Part shown: positions 1 through 7,843 of the stretch, piece by piece
How positions within the stretch are numbered: position 1 is the first letter of the stretch
Layout of the letters: each line of letters begins with the position of its first letter
Origin: Candidatus Methanofastidiosum methylothiophilum
Lineage (GTDB): Archaea > Methanobacteriota_B > Thermococci > Methanofastidiosales > Methanofastidiosaceae
DNA length: 40,806 nucleotides
Reading direction: 5' to 3'
Assembly: GCA_001587575.1 (NCBI GenBank)
Contig: LNJC01000010.1
Location: 1-40,806 of the forward strand
Translations under genes and position numbers: made by a program
The notes under the pieces: generated by a model
What the model saw: the letters and a program-made list of their open reading frames with translations, nothing else
Databases searched by the model: none
What the model was told of the DNA's origin: nothing

Positions 1-8
1 ATTTCCAA

Positions 9-86
9 TGGTGGGACCGTCGGGATTTGAACCCGAGTTTCCACCACCCCAAGGTGAGAGGCTAGTCCAAGCTACCCCACGGTCCC
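9..86 (-). tRNA. tRNA-Pro (anticodon GGG), CCA encoded
   Basis: The minus strand folds as a full cloverleaf. The acceptor stem GGGACCG pairs with CGGTCCC, followed by discriminator A and an encoded CCA at 9-11. The T arm is TCGGG/CCCGA around TTCAAAT. The anticodon stem TCACC/GGTGG encloses the loop TTGGGGT, which places GGG at positions 34-36, so the tRNA decodes proline CCC/CCU. The D stem is weak (G-U at both ends) and the variable loop is 4 nt. It lies downstream of rpoN on the same strand, so it may be processed from the ribosomal-protein transcript. No intron is evident. Confidence 0.95.
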
Positions 87-121
87 ATGTGAAATCGACT
101 ATAAACTATTAAAATATAAAA

Positions 122-316
122 TTATATTTTATAGTCGAGCAGTTCATCTATTAGATCGACATGAGTTAGAAGCATTCTTCTACAGCAATATCTTGTTAGC
201 CCCATGTCATCTAATATTTTTTCTGTTTTTTCCCCTTTGCTTAATCTTTCTAGATAAGGCTCATAAAGATGTCCAATAACTTTTCCACAGGTAAAGCATC
301 TTACAGGGATTATCAA
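122..316 (-). CDS. rpoN: DNA-directed RNA polymerase subunit N (Rpo10/RpoN)
   Basis: This is a 64-residue zinc-binding subunit of archaeal RNA polymerase, orthologous to eukaryotic RPB10, and it helps assemble the D/L/N platform. The family signature is visible: an N-terminal [14 protein letters not shown] with the CxxC pair, then YCCRRM with the adjacent cysteine pair that completes the zinc site. The start is a TTG at 316-314; it gives the exact family N-terminus and has a GGTGAT SD that contains the stop codon of rps9. It is the last protein gene of the rpl18e-rpl13-rps9-rpoN operon. Length is normal. Confidence 0.97.
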   Translation of the reverse strand: MIIPVRCFTCGKVIGHLYEPYLERLSKGEKTEKILDDMGLTRYCCRRMLLTHVDLIDELLDYKI

Positions 317-320
317 AAGA

Positions 321-725
321 TCACCTGTATGATTTCTGTCTTTTTGCTCTTGGTCCTTTAGAAGACTTACTTGGCTTGTGCTCTTCAGTTCTTCTTGAAT
401 CTCCTCTCAAGAGAATTCTGTCATATCCTAGATAAGCTTCTTTCAAAGAGTTATCTTGGGTGAATTCAACAAGTCCTCTTGCTATTGCTATTCTGCACGC
501 ATCAGCTTGCCCCATAATTCCCCCGCCTCGGACATCAATGTCAATATCAACTGTATTTGCTGTTTCACCAGCAAGAAGAATTGGCTCAAACATTTTTATT
601 CTCACCAATTCCGGTTCAACTATTGGAAGTGGTTTGCTATTAATTCTAACTCTCCCCTTACCTTCCTTAACAGTCGCTCTAGCAACTGCTTTTTTTCTTT
701 TACCAACTGATTGAATAATTTTCAT
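321..725 (-). CDS. rpsI: 30S ribosomal protein S9 (uS9)
   Basis: A 134-residue small-subunit protein. The N-terminal [13 protein letters not shown] and the very basic tail ending RAKRQKSYR are diagnostic of uS9; the tail reaches the P-site tRNA in the ribosome. The ATG overlaps the stop codon of rpl13 (ATGA at 722-725), so the two are translationally coupled. The rpoN start follows with a 4-nt gap. Length and sequence are ordinary for an archaeal S9. Confidence 0.97.
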   Translation of the reverse strand: MKIIQSVGKRKKAVARATVKEGKGRVRINSKPLPIVEPELVRIKMFEPILLAGETANTVDIDIDVRGGGIMGQADACRIAIARGLVEFTQDNSLKEAYLGYDRILLRGDSRRTEEHKPSKSSKGPRAKRQKSYR

Positions 726-1147
726 ATACGACCCCCAAGAAAGCTTGATATCTCTTTTACCTTAAAATACTTTTTAGTTCTGAGTTTTGAAACGTCTGCT
801 TCATTGAATCGAACAAATTCTTTTCCTGTTAAATCGTCAGGGACTCCGACATAGACTTTTAGTTTCTTATATGCCTGTCTTCCTTTGTCTTTCTTCCAAG
901 GTAACATTCCTCTTATGGCTCTTCGGACTATTCTGTCTGATCTTTTTGGGAAAAAAGAACCTCTCAAAGGATTTGCAATGTCTTTGAATTGCGCTCTTTT
1001 CTTATAAAGGTCAAAGAAATATTCTCTGTTCCCCGTAATAATAACTTCTTCAGCGTTAACTATTGAAACTTCTTCCCCTTCTAAAAGTTTTTTAGCAGCA
1101 ACTGATGCCATCCTACCTAGAATCTGATCTTTTCCATCGATTATCAT
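722..1147 (-). CDS. rplM: 50S ribosomal protein L13 (uL13)
   Basis: A 141-residue large-subunit protein of the archaeal uL13 type. It begins [15 protein letters not shown], as the family does, and contains the [15 protein letters not shown] stretch that typifies L13. The SD GGAGTGATC lies directly before the ATG. It sits 4 nt after rpl18e and overlaps rps9 by 4 nt, the conserved archaeal gene order. Nothing unusual is seen. Confidence 0.97.
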   Translation of the reverse strand: MIIDGKDQILGRMASVAAKKLLEGEEVSIVNAEEVIITGNREYFFDLYKKRAQFKDIANPLRGSFFPKRSDRIVRRAIRGMLPWKKDKGRQAYKKLKVYVGVPDDLTGKEFVRFNEADVSKLRTKKYFKVKEISSFLGGRI

Positions 1148-1151
1148 GCGA

Positions 1152-1511
1152 TCACTCCATTATTTTTACACCGCTACCTCTTGGGTTTTCTTTGTAAAGG
1201 TCATAAAGAGTTATTGCTCTTCCGTTCTTGTTTATCTTCTCCATAGCGGATTTAGAAAACTTAAATGCAGAAACGGTAACTTTATGATCTAGCTCTCCGC
1301 TGCCTAATACTTTTCCAGGGACAATTACTGTATCCCCCTCTTGTGAATATCTATTGATTTTTGATAAATTCACTTGAGGTAAGTGCCTTGTAGGTCTTTT
1401 AAATCTCTTTGAAAGATCAATCCACAAGGGTGTTTTTTCTGAATATCCTTTGTCTATAAAAAAATCTATAAGACTTAATATATTTGGATTTGTTTTATTT
1501 AGCTTTTTCAT
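1152..1511 (-). CDS. rpl18e: 50S ribosomal protein L18e (eL18)
   Basis: A 119-residue archaeal/eukaryotic-type large-subunit protein, with the conserved region [20 protein letters not shown] and a C-terminal SGVKI. I start at the ATG at 1511 rather than the in-frame GTG three codons upstream, because that GTG is part of the SD GAGAGGTGA that serves the ATG. It is the first gene of the operon here; rpoD, which precedes L18e in many archaea, is absent, and a promoter lies directly upstream. Confidence 0.96.
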   Translation of the reverse strand: MKKLNKTNPNILSLIDFFIDKGYSEKTPLWIDLSKRFKRPTRHLPQVNLSKINRYSQEGDTVIVPGKVLGSGELDHKVTVSAFKFSKSAMEKINKNGRAITLYDLYKENPRGSGVKIME

Positions 1512-1576
1512 TAATTTCACCTCTCAAACTCTTACGCTTACGCTCGCCTGAGATTAACATTGATATTTTAATACCC

Positions 1577-1585
1577 TATTTAAAC
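1577..1585 (-). promoter_or_regulatory. TATA box for the rpl18e operon
   Basis: On the minus strand the segment reads GTTTAAATA inside GTTTAAATAGGG, a good archaeal TATA element. It predicts transcription start near 1553 and a leader of about 40 nt before the rpl18e ATG. The leader contains the imperfect direct repeat GCGTAAGCGTAAG, whose role I cannot tell. Confidence 0.6.
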
Positions 1586-1651
1586 GTTTCTATGAATTTA
1601 CTTTATAAAATGTTATTTATAAAAAGAAGATAATAAAAATAAAATATTTTC

Positions 1652-2782
1652 TTATAGTTTCCAGATTGGAGTTAAAATGGAAGGAAGTTCAGTGTTATAG
1701 CCAAGATCTTTTAGGGCCATTTGCAAACATGCTATTGTAACAATTATTTCTTTTTCAGTGACGCCACCCATGTGCCCAATCCTTATTATTTTTCCTTTAA
1801 GATGGTCCTGCCCCCCAGCGATAATTATCCCATGTTTTTCTCTCATTAATTTAACTAATTCTTGGCCATCGATTCCATCTGGAACTTTTATAGAGGTAAC
1901 TGTATTCGAGCATGTCTTTTCGTCATTAGGAAAAAGTTTTAATCCTATTGACTTTACAGCTTCTCTTGTTGCTTTTGCCATCTTTTCATGCTTCTTAATC
2001 CAGTTTTCAAAGCCATATTCATCAATAATATCCAAAGCTTCTTTTAAACCATAGGTCATTGAAACGGGTTGAGTATATGGGGCCTTATATTTGTTATTTT
2101 TATACTTCTTTAGATTAAGGTAGTAACATGTACTATCTGTTTTTTCAATAACTTCCCAAGCCTTTTGACTAACGGAAATAAAAGACATCCCAGGAGGGAG
2201 CCCAATACATTTCTGGCTGCCAGATGCACAAAGATCAACTCCCCACTTGTCAACCTCAATGTTGTCCCCACCAAGAGATGAAATAGTATCTACAACTAAA
2301 AGGGCTCTAGTATTTTTTACAATTTTACCTATCTCAGCTACAGGATTTCTAATTCCTGTAGAGGTCTCATTGTGCACCATTGTTACTGCCTTGATTGAAG
2401 GGTCTTTTTCCAATGCTTTTTTTACATCTTCTGTATTTATTGGCATTCCCCAATCATATTTTAACTCAATTACCAATCCTTTGTAAGCCTTAACTATATC
2501 CCTAAATCTTTCTCCGAACTTACCTGATGTTATACATAAGACCTTGTCTCCTGGTTGAACAATGTTTGCTATTGCTGCGTCCATTGCAGCTGTTCCAGAA
2601 CCGGCCAATATAAAGACATCATTTTTAGTTTTAAAGATTTTTTTCATTCGCTCTGATTGCTCCATATAGAGCTTATTAAATTCTTCGCCTCTGTGTGGCA
2701 AGATTTTCATTGACATTGCCCTAAATACCCTAGGTTTTACTGGTATTGGGCCAGGTATCATAAGTAAAAAATCTTCATCCAT
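1652..2782 (-). CDS. Class V PLP-dependent aminotransferase (alanine/serine-glyoxylate type)
   Basis: This 376-residue cytoplasmic enzyme belongs to the serine-pyruvate/alanine-glyoxylate branch of fold-type I aminotransferases. The N-terminal MIPGPIPVKPRV, the cofactor-contact loop AGSGTAAMDAA, the VVDTISSLGGD aspartate motif and the Schiff-base lysine in SGSQKCIGLPPG are all visible. In methanogens such enzymes serve broad-specificity transamination of alanine, serine, aspartate or glyoxylate, so the substrate cannot be fixed from sequence. It has its own promoter, giving a leader of about 8 nt. The downstream stretch 1620-1651 is T-rich on the sense strand and may terminate transcription. 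Confidence 0.9.
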   Translation of the reverse strand: MDEDFLLMIPGPIPVKPRVFRAMSMKILPHRGEEFNKLYMEQSERMKKIFKTKNDVFILAGSGTAAMDAAIANIVQPGDKVLCITSGKFGERFRDIVKAYKGLVIELKYDWGMPINTEDVKKALEKDPSIKAVTMVHNETSTGIRNPVAEIGKIVKNTRALLVVDTISSLGGDNIEVDKWGVDLCASGSQKCIGLPPGMSFISVSQKAWEVIEKTDSTCYYLNLKKYKNNKYKAPYTQPVSMTYGLKEALDIIDEYGFENWIKKHEKMAKATREAVKSIGLKLFPNDEKTCSNTVTSIKVPDGIDGQELVKLMREKHGIIIAGGQDHLKGKIIRIGHMGGVTEKEIIVTIACLQMALKDLGYNTELPSILTPIWKL

Positions 2783-2812
2783 ATAATCACGACACTATTT
2801 TAACCAAAATAA

Positions 2813-2823
2813 ACATATATAAG
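2813..2823 (-). promoter_or_regulatory. TATA box for the class V aminotransferase
   Basis: The minus strand carries TCTTATATATG here. A start about 26 nt downstream falls near 2790, leaving only a few leader nucleotides before the ATG at 2782, which fits near-leaderless translation. Confidence 0.55.
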
Positions 2824-2891
2824 ATTATCTTATCTAACCTTAATATAAAAAGTGTTAGAATAGAATAAATCTCAAGAAGATTAAAACAAAA

Positions 2892-3089
2892 TTACATTAT
2901 TTCTTTATGTGTCATTAGTCTTGTTGTGTATCCTGCTATCCTATTCAAAAGTTTGTGTGTAGGTACATCGATTAGGTCTTTAATGATTAATTTATTCTCT
3001 TCAAAATCTTTTGTAAGTTCGCCTCTGTGTTTTTCAACTAATTGTCTTGAAATTCTTTTAATGAATGATGGTCTGATTCTTCCCAACAT
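2892..3089 (-). CDS. rps17e: 30S ribosomal protein S17e (eS17)
   Basis: A 65-residue protein matching archaeal eS17 in length. The N-terminal LGRIRPSFIKRISRQLVEKH and the following acidic and basic stretches are the family signature. The SD GGAGGTG sits immediately upstream of the ATG. A TATA-like TTTTAAAAAGC on the minus strand near 3126-3136 would place the start about 15 nt before the gene. It is transcribed toward the aminotransferase but separated from it by that gene's own promoter. Confidence 0.95.
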   Translation of the reverse strand: MLGRIRPSFIKRISRQLVEKHRGELTKDFEENKLIIKDLIDVPTHKLLNRIAGYTTRLMTHKEIM

Positions 3090-3194
3090 TACACCTCCAT
3101 TTTAAATCAAATGGCATAGTATGCTTTTTAAAATTATCGTCAGATTATTTGTTTTTTTCAACAATTATAAGAATTGTATTCATATATGGCAGAA

Positions 3195-3204
3195 AATATT
3201 TAAG
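3195..3204 (+). promoter_or_regulatory. TATA box for mtxX
   Basis: AATATTTAAG is centred 26-27 nt before the mtxX ATG at 3226, which predicts a leaderless transcript. No SD is present before that ATG, which agrees. Confidence 0.55.
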
Positions 3205-3225
3205 TAATAAGCATATGGAATATCT

Positions 3226-3963
3226 ATGCTTAGCATTATAAAAAATCGAATTAATCCAGATCTTATAGTAGGTTTAGGGGCTTCTGAAAATATTGACAAG
3301 ATAGAAGATGCTGCAAATAGTGTCGATTTTTGTAATGTTAAAGTTTTTGGTAGTTCTTCTAAAATTTTATCTTCTTTAAGAAAAGGAGAAATAGATGCAG
3401 TAGTTAGGGGAACTCTCTCAAGCTCAGATTTCTTGAAAGAAGTAAAAAATAATTTCAAAATCGATAAGATTTATAGAATTGGTCTTCTAGGAACTTATGA
3501 TAAAAAATATTTCTTTTTTGCGCCTCTTGGTATTGATGAGGGTGAAGACCTAAAAGAAAAAGAAATGTTTATTGAATACGCCAAGGATTTATTAAAAAGA
3601 TTCAAAGTTGAACCAAAGATATCAGTCCTATCAGGGGGTAGAGCGAAGGATTTAGGAAGATCCAAAAGAGTGGATAAGAGCATACTTGATGCTGAAGCTT
3701 TGGCAGAGAAGTATGGAATTGAACATTCACAGATATTAATTGAAAATGCCATAAAATATTCTAACTTTATACTTGCTCCTGATGGAATATCTGGGAATTT
3801 AGTCTATAGGACCTTAATTCATCTTGGTGGTGGAAGTTCTCATGGAGCGTTATATTATCCTTTAGCTATGGATGGAACAATAATTGTAGATACATCAAGG
3901 GCCGCCCCAAAAGAAGAATATATTTCTTCAATAGCACTTGCCAATGCAATTAAAAACTACTGA
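3226..3963 (+). CDS. mtxX: Methanogenesis marker protein 4 (MtxX family)
   Basis: This 245-residue protein resembles the MtxX family, which is almost confined to methanogens and was named for its link to methyltransferase genes. The fold is related to phosphate acetyl/butyryltransferases. Visible family features are the EIDAVVRGTLSSSDFL segment, the SVLSGGRAKDLGRS loop and a C-terminal LAPDGISGNLVYRTL followed by GGGSSHGA. Its biochemical reaction is not established. It is the clearest methanogen-lineage marker in the window. Its stop codon directly abuts the convergent surE stop. Confidence 0.88.
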   Translation: MLSIIKNRINPDLIVGLGASENIDKIEDAANSVDFCNVKVFGSSSKILSSLRKGEIDAVVRGTLSSSDFLKEVKNNFKIDKIYRIGLLGTYDKKYFFFAPLGIDEGEDLKEKEMFIEYAKDLLKRFKVEPKISVLSGGRAKDLGRSKRVDKSILDAEALAEKYGIEHSQILIENAIKYSNFILAPDGISGNLVYRTLIHLGGGSSHGALYYPLAMDGTIIVDTSRAAPKEEYISSIALANAIKNY

Positions 3964-4743
3964 TCAAAAATATTGTAGTATCTTGTCTAAGTTCACTACA
4001 TTATTCCACGTTTTCATTTCACTATGATTAGTTGCATCAAGATGTATTGGGGTTAAGGATACTTTGTTTTGTTTTATTGCTGAATAGTCCGTGCCCTCTT
4101 CAACAAAGCCACCAGGTGGTTTGCCAAATACTTTAAAGTACATCTTGCCTTCTTCGTTGTCTGTTTCAAATGGCTCGTCATAGTATACCCTTCTCCCAAG
4201 TCTTGTAACTTCAACACCTTTTAGTTCATCAAAAGGAACAGAAGGCACGTTAATATTTAGTAGTGTATTAGTGGGCAGTTTACTATAATCCCAGGAGTCA
4301 AAAAGTATTTCTAAGAATTTTGTTGCAGTTTCAAACATAGGATTAAAATAATCTGATGAAGATATTGCTATTGAAGGTATTCCATTTATTATACCTTCCC
4401 TAGCAGCTGAAACAGTTCCAGAATAATAAATATCATAAGATATATTCTCACCATGATTTATTCCAGAAAGTATGAGGTCAATTTTTTCTCTCATGAAATG
4501 TCTTATGGCAAGCGCCACACAATCAACAGGGGTTCCTGAAACAATATAATCCGTTCTTTTTTTATCCTCTAGATATAATCCTTCAACTTCAATCTTTTTA
4601 AAGATAGAATAACTGTGACCAATACCACTACAATTTTCTTTTGGTGCTATGACAATTACTTCCCCTAAGGATTCGGCAACCTCTGTGAGATTCTTTATGC
4701 CTTCTCTTCCGTAGCCATCGTCGTTAGTTACTAGTATTTTCAT
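3964..4743 (-). CDS. surE: 5'-nucleotidase SurE
   Basis: A 259-residue metal-dependent nucleoside monophosphate phosphatase of the SurE family. The metal-binding NDD in MKILVTNDDGYGREG, the conserved serine loop ENCSGIGHSYS, the SGTPVDCV substrate segment and LSGINHGEN are all present. SurE hydrolyses nucleoside 5'/3'-monophosphates and exopolyphosphate and is thought to act in stress and salvage. Its stop and the mtxX stop form a single TGATCA with no spacer, so the two convergent transcripts must overlap in their 3' ends. Length is normal. Confidence 0.95.
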   Translation of the reverse strand: MKILVTNDDGYGREGIKNLTEVAESLGEVIVIAPKENCSGIGHSYSIFKKIEVEGLYLEDKKRTDYIVSGTPVDCVALAIRHFMREKIDLILSGINHGENISYDIYYSGTVSAAREGIINGIPSIAISSSDYFNPMFETATKFLEILFDSWDYSKLPTNTLLNINVPSVPFDELKGVEVTRLGRRVYYDEPFETDNEEGKMYFKVFGKPPGGFVEEGTDYSAIKQNKVSLTPIHLDATNHSEMKTWNNVVNLDKILQYF

Positions 4744-4777
4744 TTGAACTAAAGAGGCTATAAGTTACTTTTAAAGG

Positions 4778-5905
4778 TTATTCCTTAATAATCTCAAGAA
4801 TCGCCTCTTTTGGAACCCTTAAATGAATTAGATTTTGTTTACCTCTGCCCCTTGATTGTGCTCTTTGTATATCAACGATTTTAAGATTTTCTAGTTTTGT
4901 TGTCGCTTTTCTAAATAATTCATATGACATTTCATCTGCCAAAATATTAAAAAAATCGTTTGCTTTTGTGAATTTACCAGAGTTTTCTGCTATAACTTTT
5001 AGAACTTTTTTATCTGTTTTAGATAGCCCATCAAACACATTTTCAACATGCAGAGAAGAACTAATACGCTCAATTGCTTTTTCAACATCTTCAGTAGTTA
5101 TTTTTTTTCTAGATCCGAGTTCTGCCAACATGCCAGCTTCTTTTATTGCCCTTATGCCAAGTCTCAAATCCCCCCTATCAAAAGTTATTTCTGAAATTTT
5201 ATCCAGAACGTCATTATCCATAACACCAGGGTATAAACCAATATCACAACGGTACCTAAGGATCTCAGAGATTGTAGATTGAGAATAAGGTTTAAAATGA
5301 ACTTCATTTGGCATGAATACTGTCCTAATTTTTTCTGAGACTTTAAATGAAAAAGCATTGTCTGTAACTATTCCTATAATTCCTGTTTTAACACCAGGGA
5401 AGATTTCATGTGCTCTTAAAATCTTATAAAGGATACTCTCTGCAATATTTACGTGAAATAAAAAATCAACATCGTCTAATGCAACAAGTAACCTTTTGCC
5501 TTTTTTTTGTAATTCTCCCATGGTGTATTCGTAGAGTGTTGTTAATGGTTTGCCTGTTTCTACTGGAGGGTAACCAAAAATACCTCTAAAAATCTGAGAC
5601 ATTATTGAAAATTCCCGATAATGAAACTGGCAGTTAATATAAACAGGTATGACCTCATTTGAAACTTCATTAATCTCTCTAAAAAGCAATTTAACTGAAG
5701 TTGTCTTCCCAGTGCCAGTTGGCCCAAGAATAATGGTATTTGTGGGAAGATCTCCTTTAATCAAAGGTTTTACATTATGAGATATTGCTTCAATTTCATT
5801 ATCCCTAAACTTAAAGACCTCCGGTATATAACTAAGATCAAAAACTTCGGGATTTCTAAATAATGATTCGTCCCACATCAGGATATCTTTTATTTTGCTT
5901 GACAT
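4778..5905 (-). CDS. cdc6: Orc1/Cdc6 replication initiator
   Basis: A 375-residue AAA+ initiator and helicase loader. The Walker A motif is ILGPTGTGKTTS, Walker B is LVALDDVDFLF, and the RGDLRLGIRAIKEA segment matches the sensor-2 region. The C-terminal ~90 residues look like the winged-helix DNA-binding domain. Archaeal orc1/cdc6 genes commonly lie beside the origin they recognise, which makes the upstream gap (5906-6634) the natural origin candidate, although I found no clear ORB repeats there. It lies 34 nt upstream of surE on the same strand. Confidence 0.95.
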   Translation of the reverse strand: MSSKIKDILMWDESLFRNPEVFDLSYIPEVFKFRDNEIEAISHNVKPLIKGDLPTNTIILGPTGTGKTTSVKLLFREINEVSNEVIPVYINCQFHYREFSIMSQIFRGIFGYPPVETGKPLTTLYEYTMGELQKKGKRLLVALDDVDFLFHVNIAESILYKILRAHEIFPGVKTGIIGIVTDNAFSFKVSEKIRTVFMPNEVHFKPYSQSTISEILRYRCDIGLYPGVMDNDVLDKISEITFDRGDLRLGIRAIKEAGMLAELGSRKKITTEDVEKAIERISSSLHVENVFDGLSKTDKKVLKVIAENSGKFTKANDFFNILADEMSYELFRKATTKLENLKIVDIQRAQSRGRGKQNLIHLRVPKEAILEIIKE

Positions 5906-5933
5906 AACTAAATAAAAAAATTAATTTAGGTTT

Positions 5934-6068
5934 TTATACTTTAGCTACTTCCATAAATATGTTTGATAAGACAAAATTCTTATCAGTTCTATCTGCATTT
6001 GCATGTTCTATTGCCTTCTCAATTAATAATGGAAAAGGAACTTTTTTTGAGTTTTTGTATTCCTGCAT
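5934..6068 (-). CDS. Small protein of 44 residues, function unknown
   Basis: An ORF of 44 codons starts at ATG 6068 and ends at TAA 5934, beginning MQEYKNSKKVPFPLLIEKAI. It has a good SD, GGTGAT, 3 nt before the ATG, and a TATA-like CTTTATAATA at 6099-6108 that would give a leader of about 8 nt. The composition (K/E-rich with hydrophobic spacing, predicted helical) is protein-like rather than random. It has no membrane segment or cysteines. I do not recognise the family. It lies 28 nt upstream of orc1/cdc6 on the same strand, so it could be the first gene of that transcript. Confidence 0.55.
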   Translation of the reverse strand: MQEYKNSKKVPFPLLIEKAIEHANADRTDKNFVLSNIFMEVAKV

Positions 6069-6271
6069 ATAATCACCAAATAATTAAATCTATCGTTGTA
6101 TTATAAAGTCAGCCTTAGCGAAATATTTTATTTTTTATTTAATTATCGGCCAATAATCAAATATAATAAGATAAAAAGCCTTAATAGACCTTATTTTTAA
6201 CTTCTAAGAAATAATTCATTTTAGAATTAGTGGTAGAAAGATATTTAATCTTAAAGCAAATAAAAAAATAT

Positions 6272-6376
6272 ATGAAATCTGAGAATAGAAAGAAACTAAT
6301 TATGATAAGTATGACGATTATAGTATGCGGAATGCTTTTGTTATCATCTCTTCAGATATTTTTCTTTTTTAGATAG
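6272..6376 (+). CDS. Candidate 34-residue single-pass membrane microprotein
   Basis: An ATG at 6272 opens 34 codons ending at TAG 6376. The product starts with a basic head (MKSENRKK), followed by a 20-plus residue hydrophobic helix and ends FFFFR. A TATA-like AGATATTTAATC at 6239-6250 lies about 27 nt upstream, predicting a leaderless message. The head/helix layout is that of a small inner-side-anchored membrane protein. Alternatives are a chance ORF in AT-rich DNA, which easily encodes Ile/Leu/Phe runs. Confidence 0.35.
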   Translation: MKSENRKKLIMISMTIIVCGMLLLSSLQIFFFFR

Positions 6377-6412
6377 AATTTTAATATAAAAATAAATATT
6401 ATTAGAATTTAT

Positions 6413-6514
6413 TTAACCAAAATTCTCAATATAGTAGCAGAAAAATACTGCTGCAATACTAAGAACAAATATCGTATATCCAAATAATAAATCTGCAATT
6501 TCCTCTCCTTTCAA
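6413..6514 (-). CDS. Candidate 33-residue single-pass membrane microprotein (TTG start)
   Basis: A TTG at 6514-6512 opens a 33-residue ORF ending TAA at 6413. The strong SD AAGGGGA is 4 nt upstream, better than chance for this AT-rich region. The product is a short acidic head (MKGEEIAD) followed by one hydrophobic helix and a tail IENFG. It is transcribed downstream of the pan-sRNA region on the same strand. Function unknown; small subunits of membrane complexes look like this, but no partner is encoded nearby. Confidence 0.45.
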   Translation of the reverse strand: MKGEEIADLLFGYTIFVLSIAAVFFCYYIENFG

Positions 6515-6585
6515 ATAATCCCCTTAATAAAATAGAATTTTGGGTAAATAAAGTTTACTATAATAAATGAATAAAAAATAAAAAA

Positions 6586-6643
6586 TATGTCAGACCGCCC
6601 ATCTCTCATCATCAGTCAGACGCTGTCGGTTTCCTCATCCATA
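6586..6643 (-). ncRNA. C/D box guide sRNA overlapping the pan stop codon
   Basis: Reading the minus strand, the order is: C box TGGATGA (6641-6635), a 15-nt guide, D' box CTGA (6619-6616), a 3-nt spacer, perfect C' box ATGATGA (6612-6606), a 12-nt guide GAGATGGGCGGT (6605-6594), and D box CTGA (6593-6590). TATG and CATA flank the ends and can pair as a terminal stem, giving a 58-nt RNA. The D guide pairs over 10 nt (one G-U) with the universal 16S segment ACCGCCCGUC. The fifth nucleotide from the D box then falls on C1402 (E. coli numbering) for 2'-O-methylation. The C box is one base off in its core. A T-rich run follows at 6587-6571. The D' guide has no target I can name. Confidence 0.8.
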
Positions 6644-7843
6644 CATTCCAATTAGTGAATTATTTTGACACTCCGATGATGTAATTCGTGATACTGAGCA
6701 TTTAAAGTCTTCGGAAGTAACGTAATCTCTATCCTCCCTTATTGCAGCCATTCCCGCTTCAGTACATAGAGATCTAATTTCTGCACCAGATAGTCCATCT
6801 ATCAAGTCAATGATTACAGAATAATCAAGATCTTTAATATTCATGTTTCTAGAATGTATCTTAAAGATATCAAGACATTCTTCACGTGTTGGAGGGGTTA
6901 TTTCAATCAATCTATCAAATCTACCCGGTCTCAAAAGAGCAGGATCAAGCATATCTACTCTGTTTGTAGCCCCTATAATCTTAACTTGCCCTCTTGGATC
7001 AAATCCATCTAGTTCTGCTAAAAGTTGCATCATTGTCCTAGCAACTTCTCTATCCCCACTTATACCTGTATCAACCCGCCTTGCCCCTATTGCATCAATT
7101 TCATCAATGAATAGTATTGAAGGAGATTTTTCTCTGGCAAGATTAAAAACTTCCCTCACCATTCTAGCACCTTCCCCTATGTACTTTCTAACAAACTCTG
7201 ACCCAACTACCCTAATAAACGTAGAATCGGTTTCGTTAGCAACTGCTTTGACAATTAATGTTTTACCATTTCCAGGTGGCCCGTGTAACAAGACTCCATG
7301 TGGAGGCTCTATTCCGACCTTATCAAATAGCTCAGGCTTTTTTAGGGGGAGCTCTACGGTCTCTTTAATTTTGGTTATTTGTTCCCTTAGACCTCCAATC
7401 TCAAAGTAAGTAACGCCAGTTTTAGACAATACTTCCATACCACATACTTCAGGATCTTTTGTAGAGGGTAAAACTTCCATTATAGAAAGATTTCGTTGAT
7501 TACATGCTACTAATGCCCCGGGAATAAGATCTTTAAGATCAATTTTACTGCTAACACCTACAACAAATTTTGGCCCACTAGAACTTTTTATAATGACTTT
7601 AGTGGGATCTATTGCTTCAACTACCACGCCTGTAATTAATGGGGGTGCATTTAACCTCTCTAATTCACTTTTGAGGCTTTCAACTTCTTTTTCCAATTTT
7701 AATTTTTCCGTTATGAAACTTCTATTTTGTATTTCAAGAAGTTTTAATCTTTCTATTATCTTATCATTATATTGTGCATCATTTTCATAAACATCTTCTT
7801 CGTCAAGTCTCTTTGTCCTATACTTAATACTACTGTCCACCAT
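6635..7843 (-). CDS. pan: Proteasome-activating nucleotidase (PAN), AAA+ ATPase
   Basis: This archaeal regulatory ATPase unfolds substrates and feeds them to the 20S proteasome. Visible in order: an N-terminal coiled coil, an OB-like region, Walker A GPPGNGKT (N for the usual T), pore loop YIGEGARMV, Walker B ILFIDEIDAIG, and the arginine fingers of LLRPGRFDR. It ends MYG, an HbYX motif that docks into the proteasome alpha ring. I choose the ATG at 7843 (402 residues). It has GGGGTG just upstream, and the TATA box predicts transcription starting almost on the alternative ATG at 7858, leaving that start little or no leader. The stop codon lies inside the C box of the sRNA at 6586-6643. Confidence 0.95.
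   Translation of the reverse strand: MVDSSIKYRTKRLDEEDVYENDAQYNDKIIERLKLLEIQNRSFITEKLKLEKEVESLKSELERLNAPPLITGVVVEAIDPTKVIIKSSSGPKFVVGVSSKIDLKDLIPGALVACNQRNLSIMEVLPSTKDPEVCGMEVLSKTGVTYFEIGGLREQITKIKETVELPLKKPELFDKVGIEPPHGVLLHGPPGNGKTLIVKAVANETDSTFIRVVGSEFVRKYIGEGARMVREVFNLAREKSPSILFIDEIDAIGARRVDTGISGDREVARTMMQLLAELDGFDPRGQVKIIGATNRVDMLDPALLRPGRFDRLIEITPPTREECLDIFKIHSRNMNIKDLDYSVIIDLIDGLSGAEIRSLCTEAGMAAIREDRDYVTSEDFKCSVSRITSSECQNNSLIGMYG

Larger units (their letters stand above)
5906..6634. other. Long AT-rich gap between orc1/cdc6 and pan; possible replication origin
   Basis: This is the only gap over 300 bp without a standard-length gene. It is very AT-rich, with long A/T runs at 6120-6150 and 6560-6587 that could serve as duplex-unwinding elements. 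Position next to an initiator gene supports an origin. Against this, I see no repeated G-rich ORB-type element. The gap also holds three candidate microprotein genes and most of a C/D box sRNA, listed separately. Stretch 6077-6230 holds nothing else I can support. Confidence 0.3.

Noticed and set aside
1521-1560. GCGTAAGCGTAAG repeat in the rpl18e leader as a riboswitch
   Set aside because: Only a short direct repeat; no pairing structure is visible.
6620-6634. D' guide of the C/D sRNA as a guide for the 23S segment CGAUGUCGG
   Set aside because: A mismatch falls next to the predicted target base, so pairing is too poor; no target is assigned.
6668-6700. GATGATG and CTGA words on the plus strand in pan as another C/D RNA
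   Set aside because: Spacing does not fit and the stretch is coding on the other strand.
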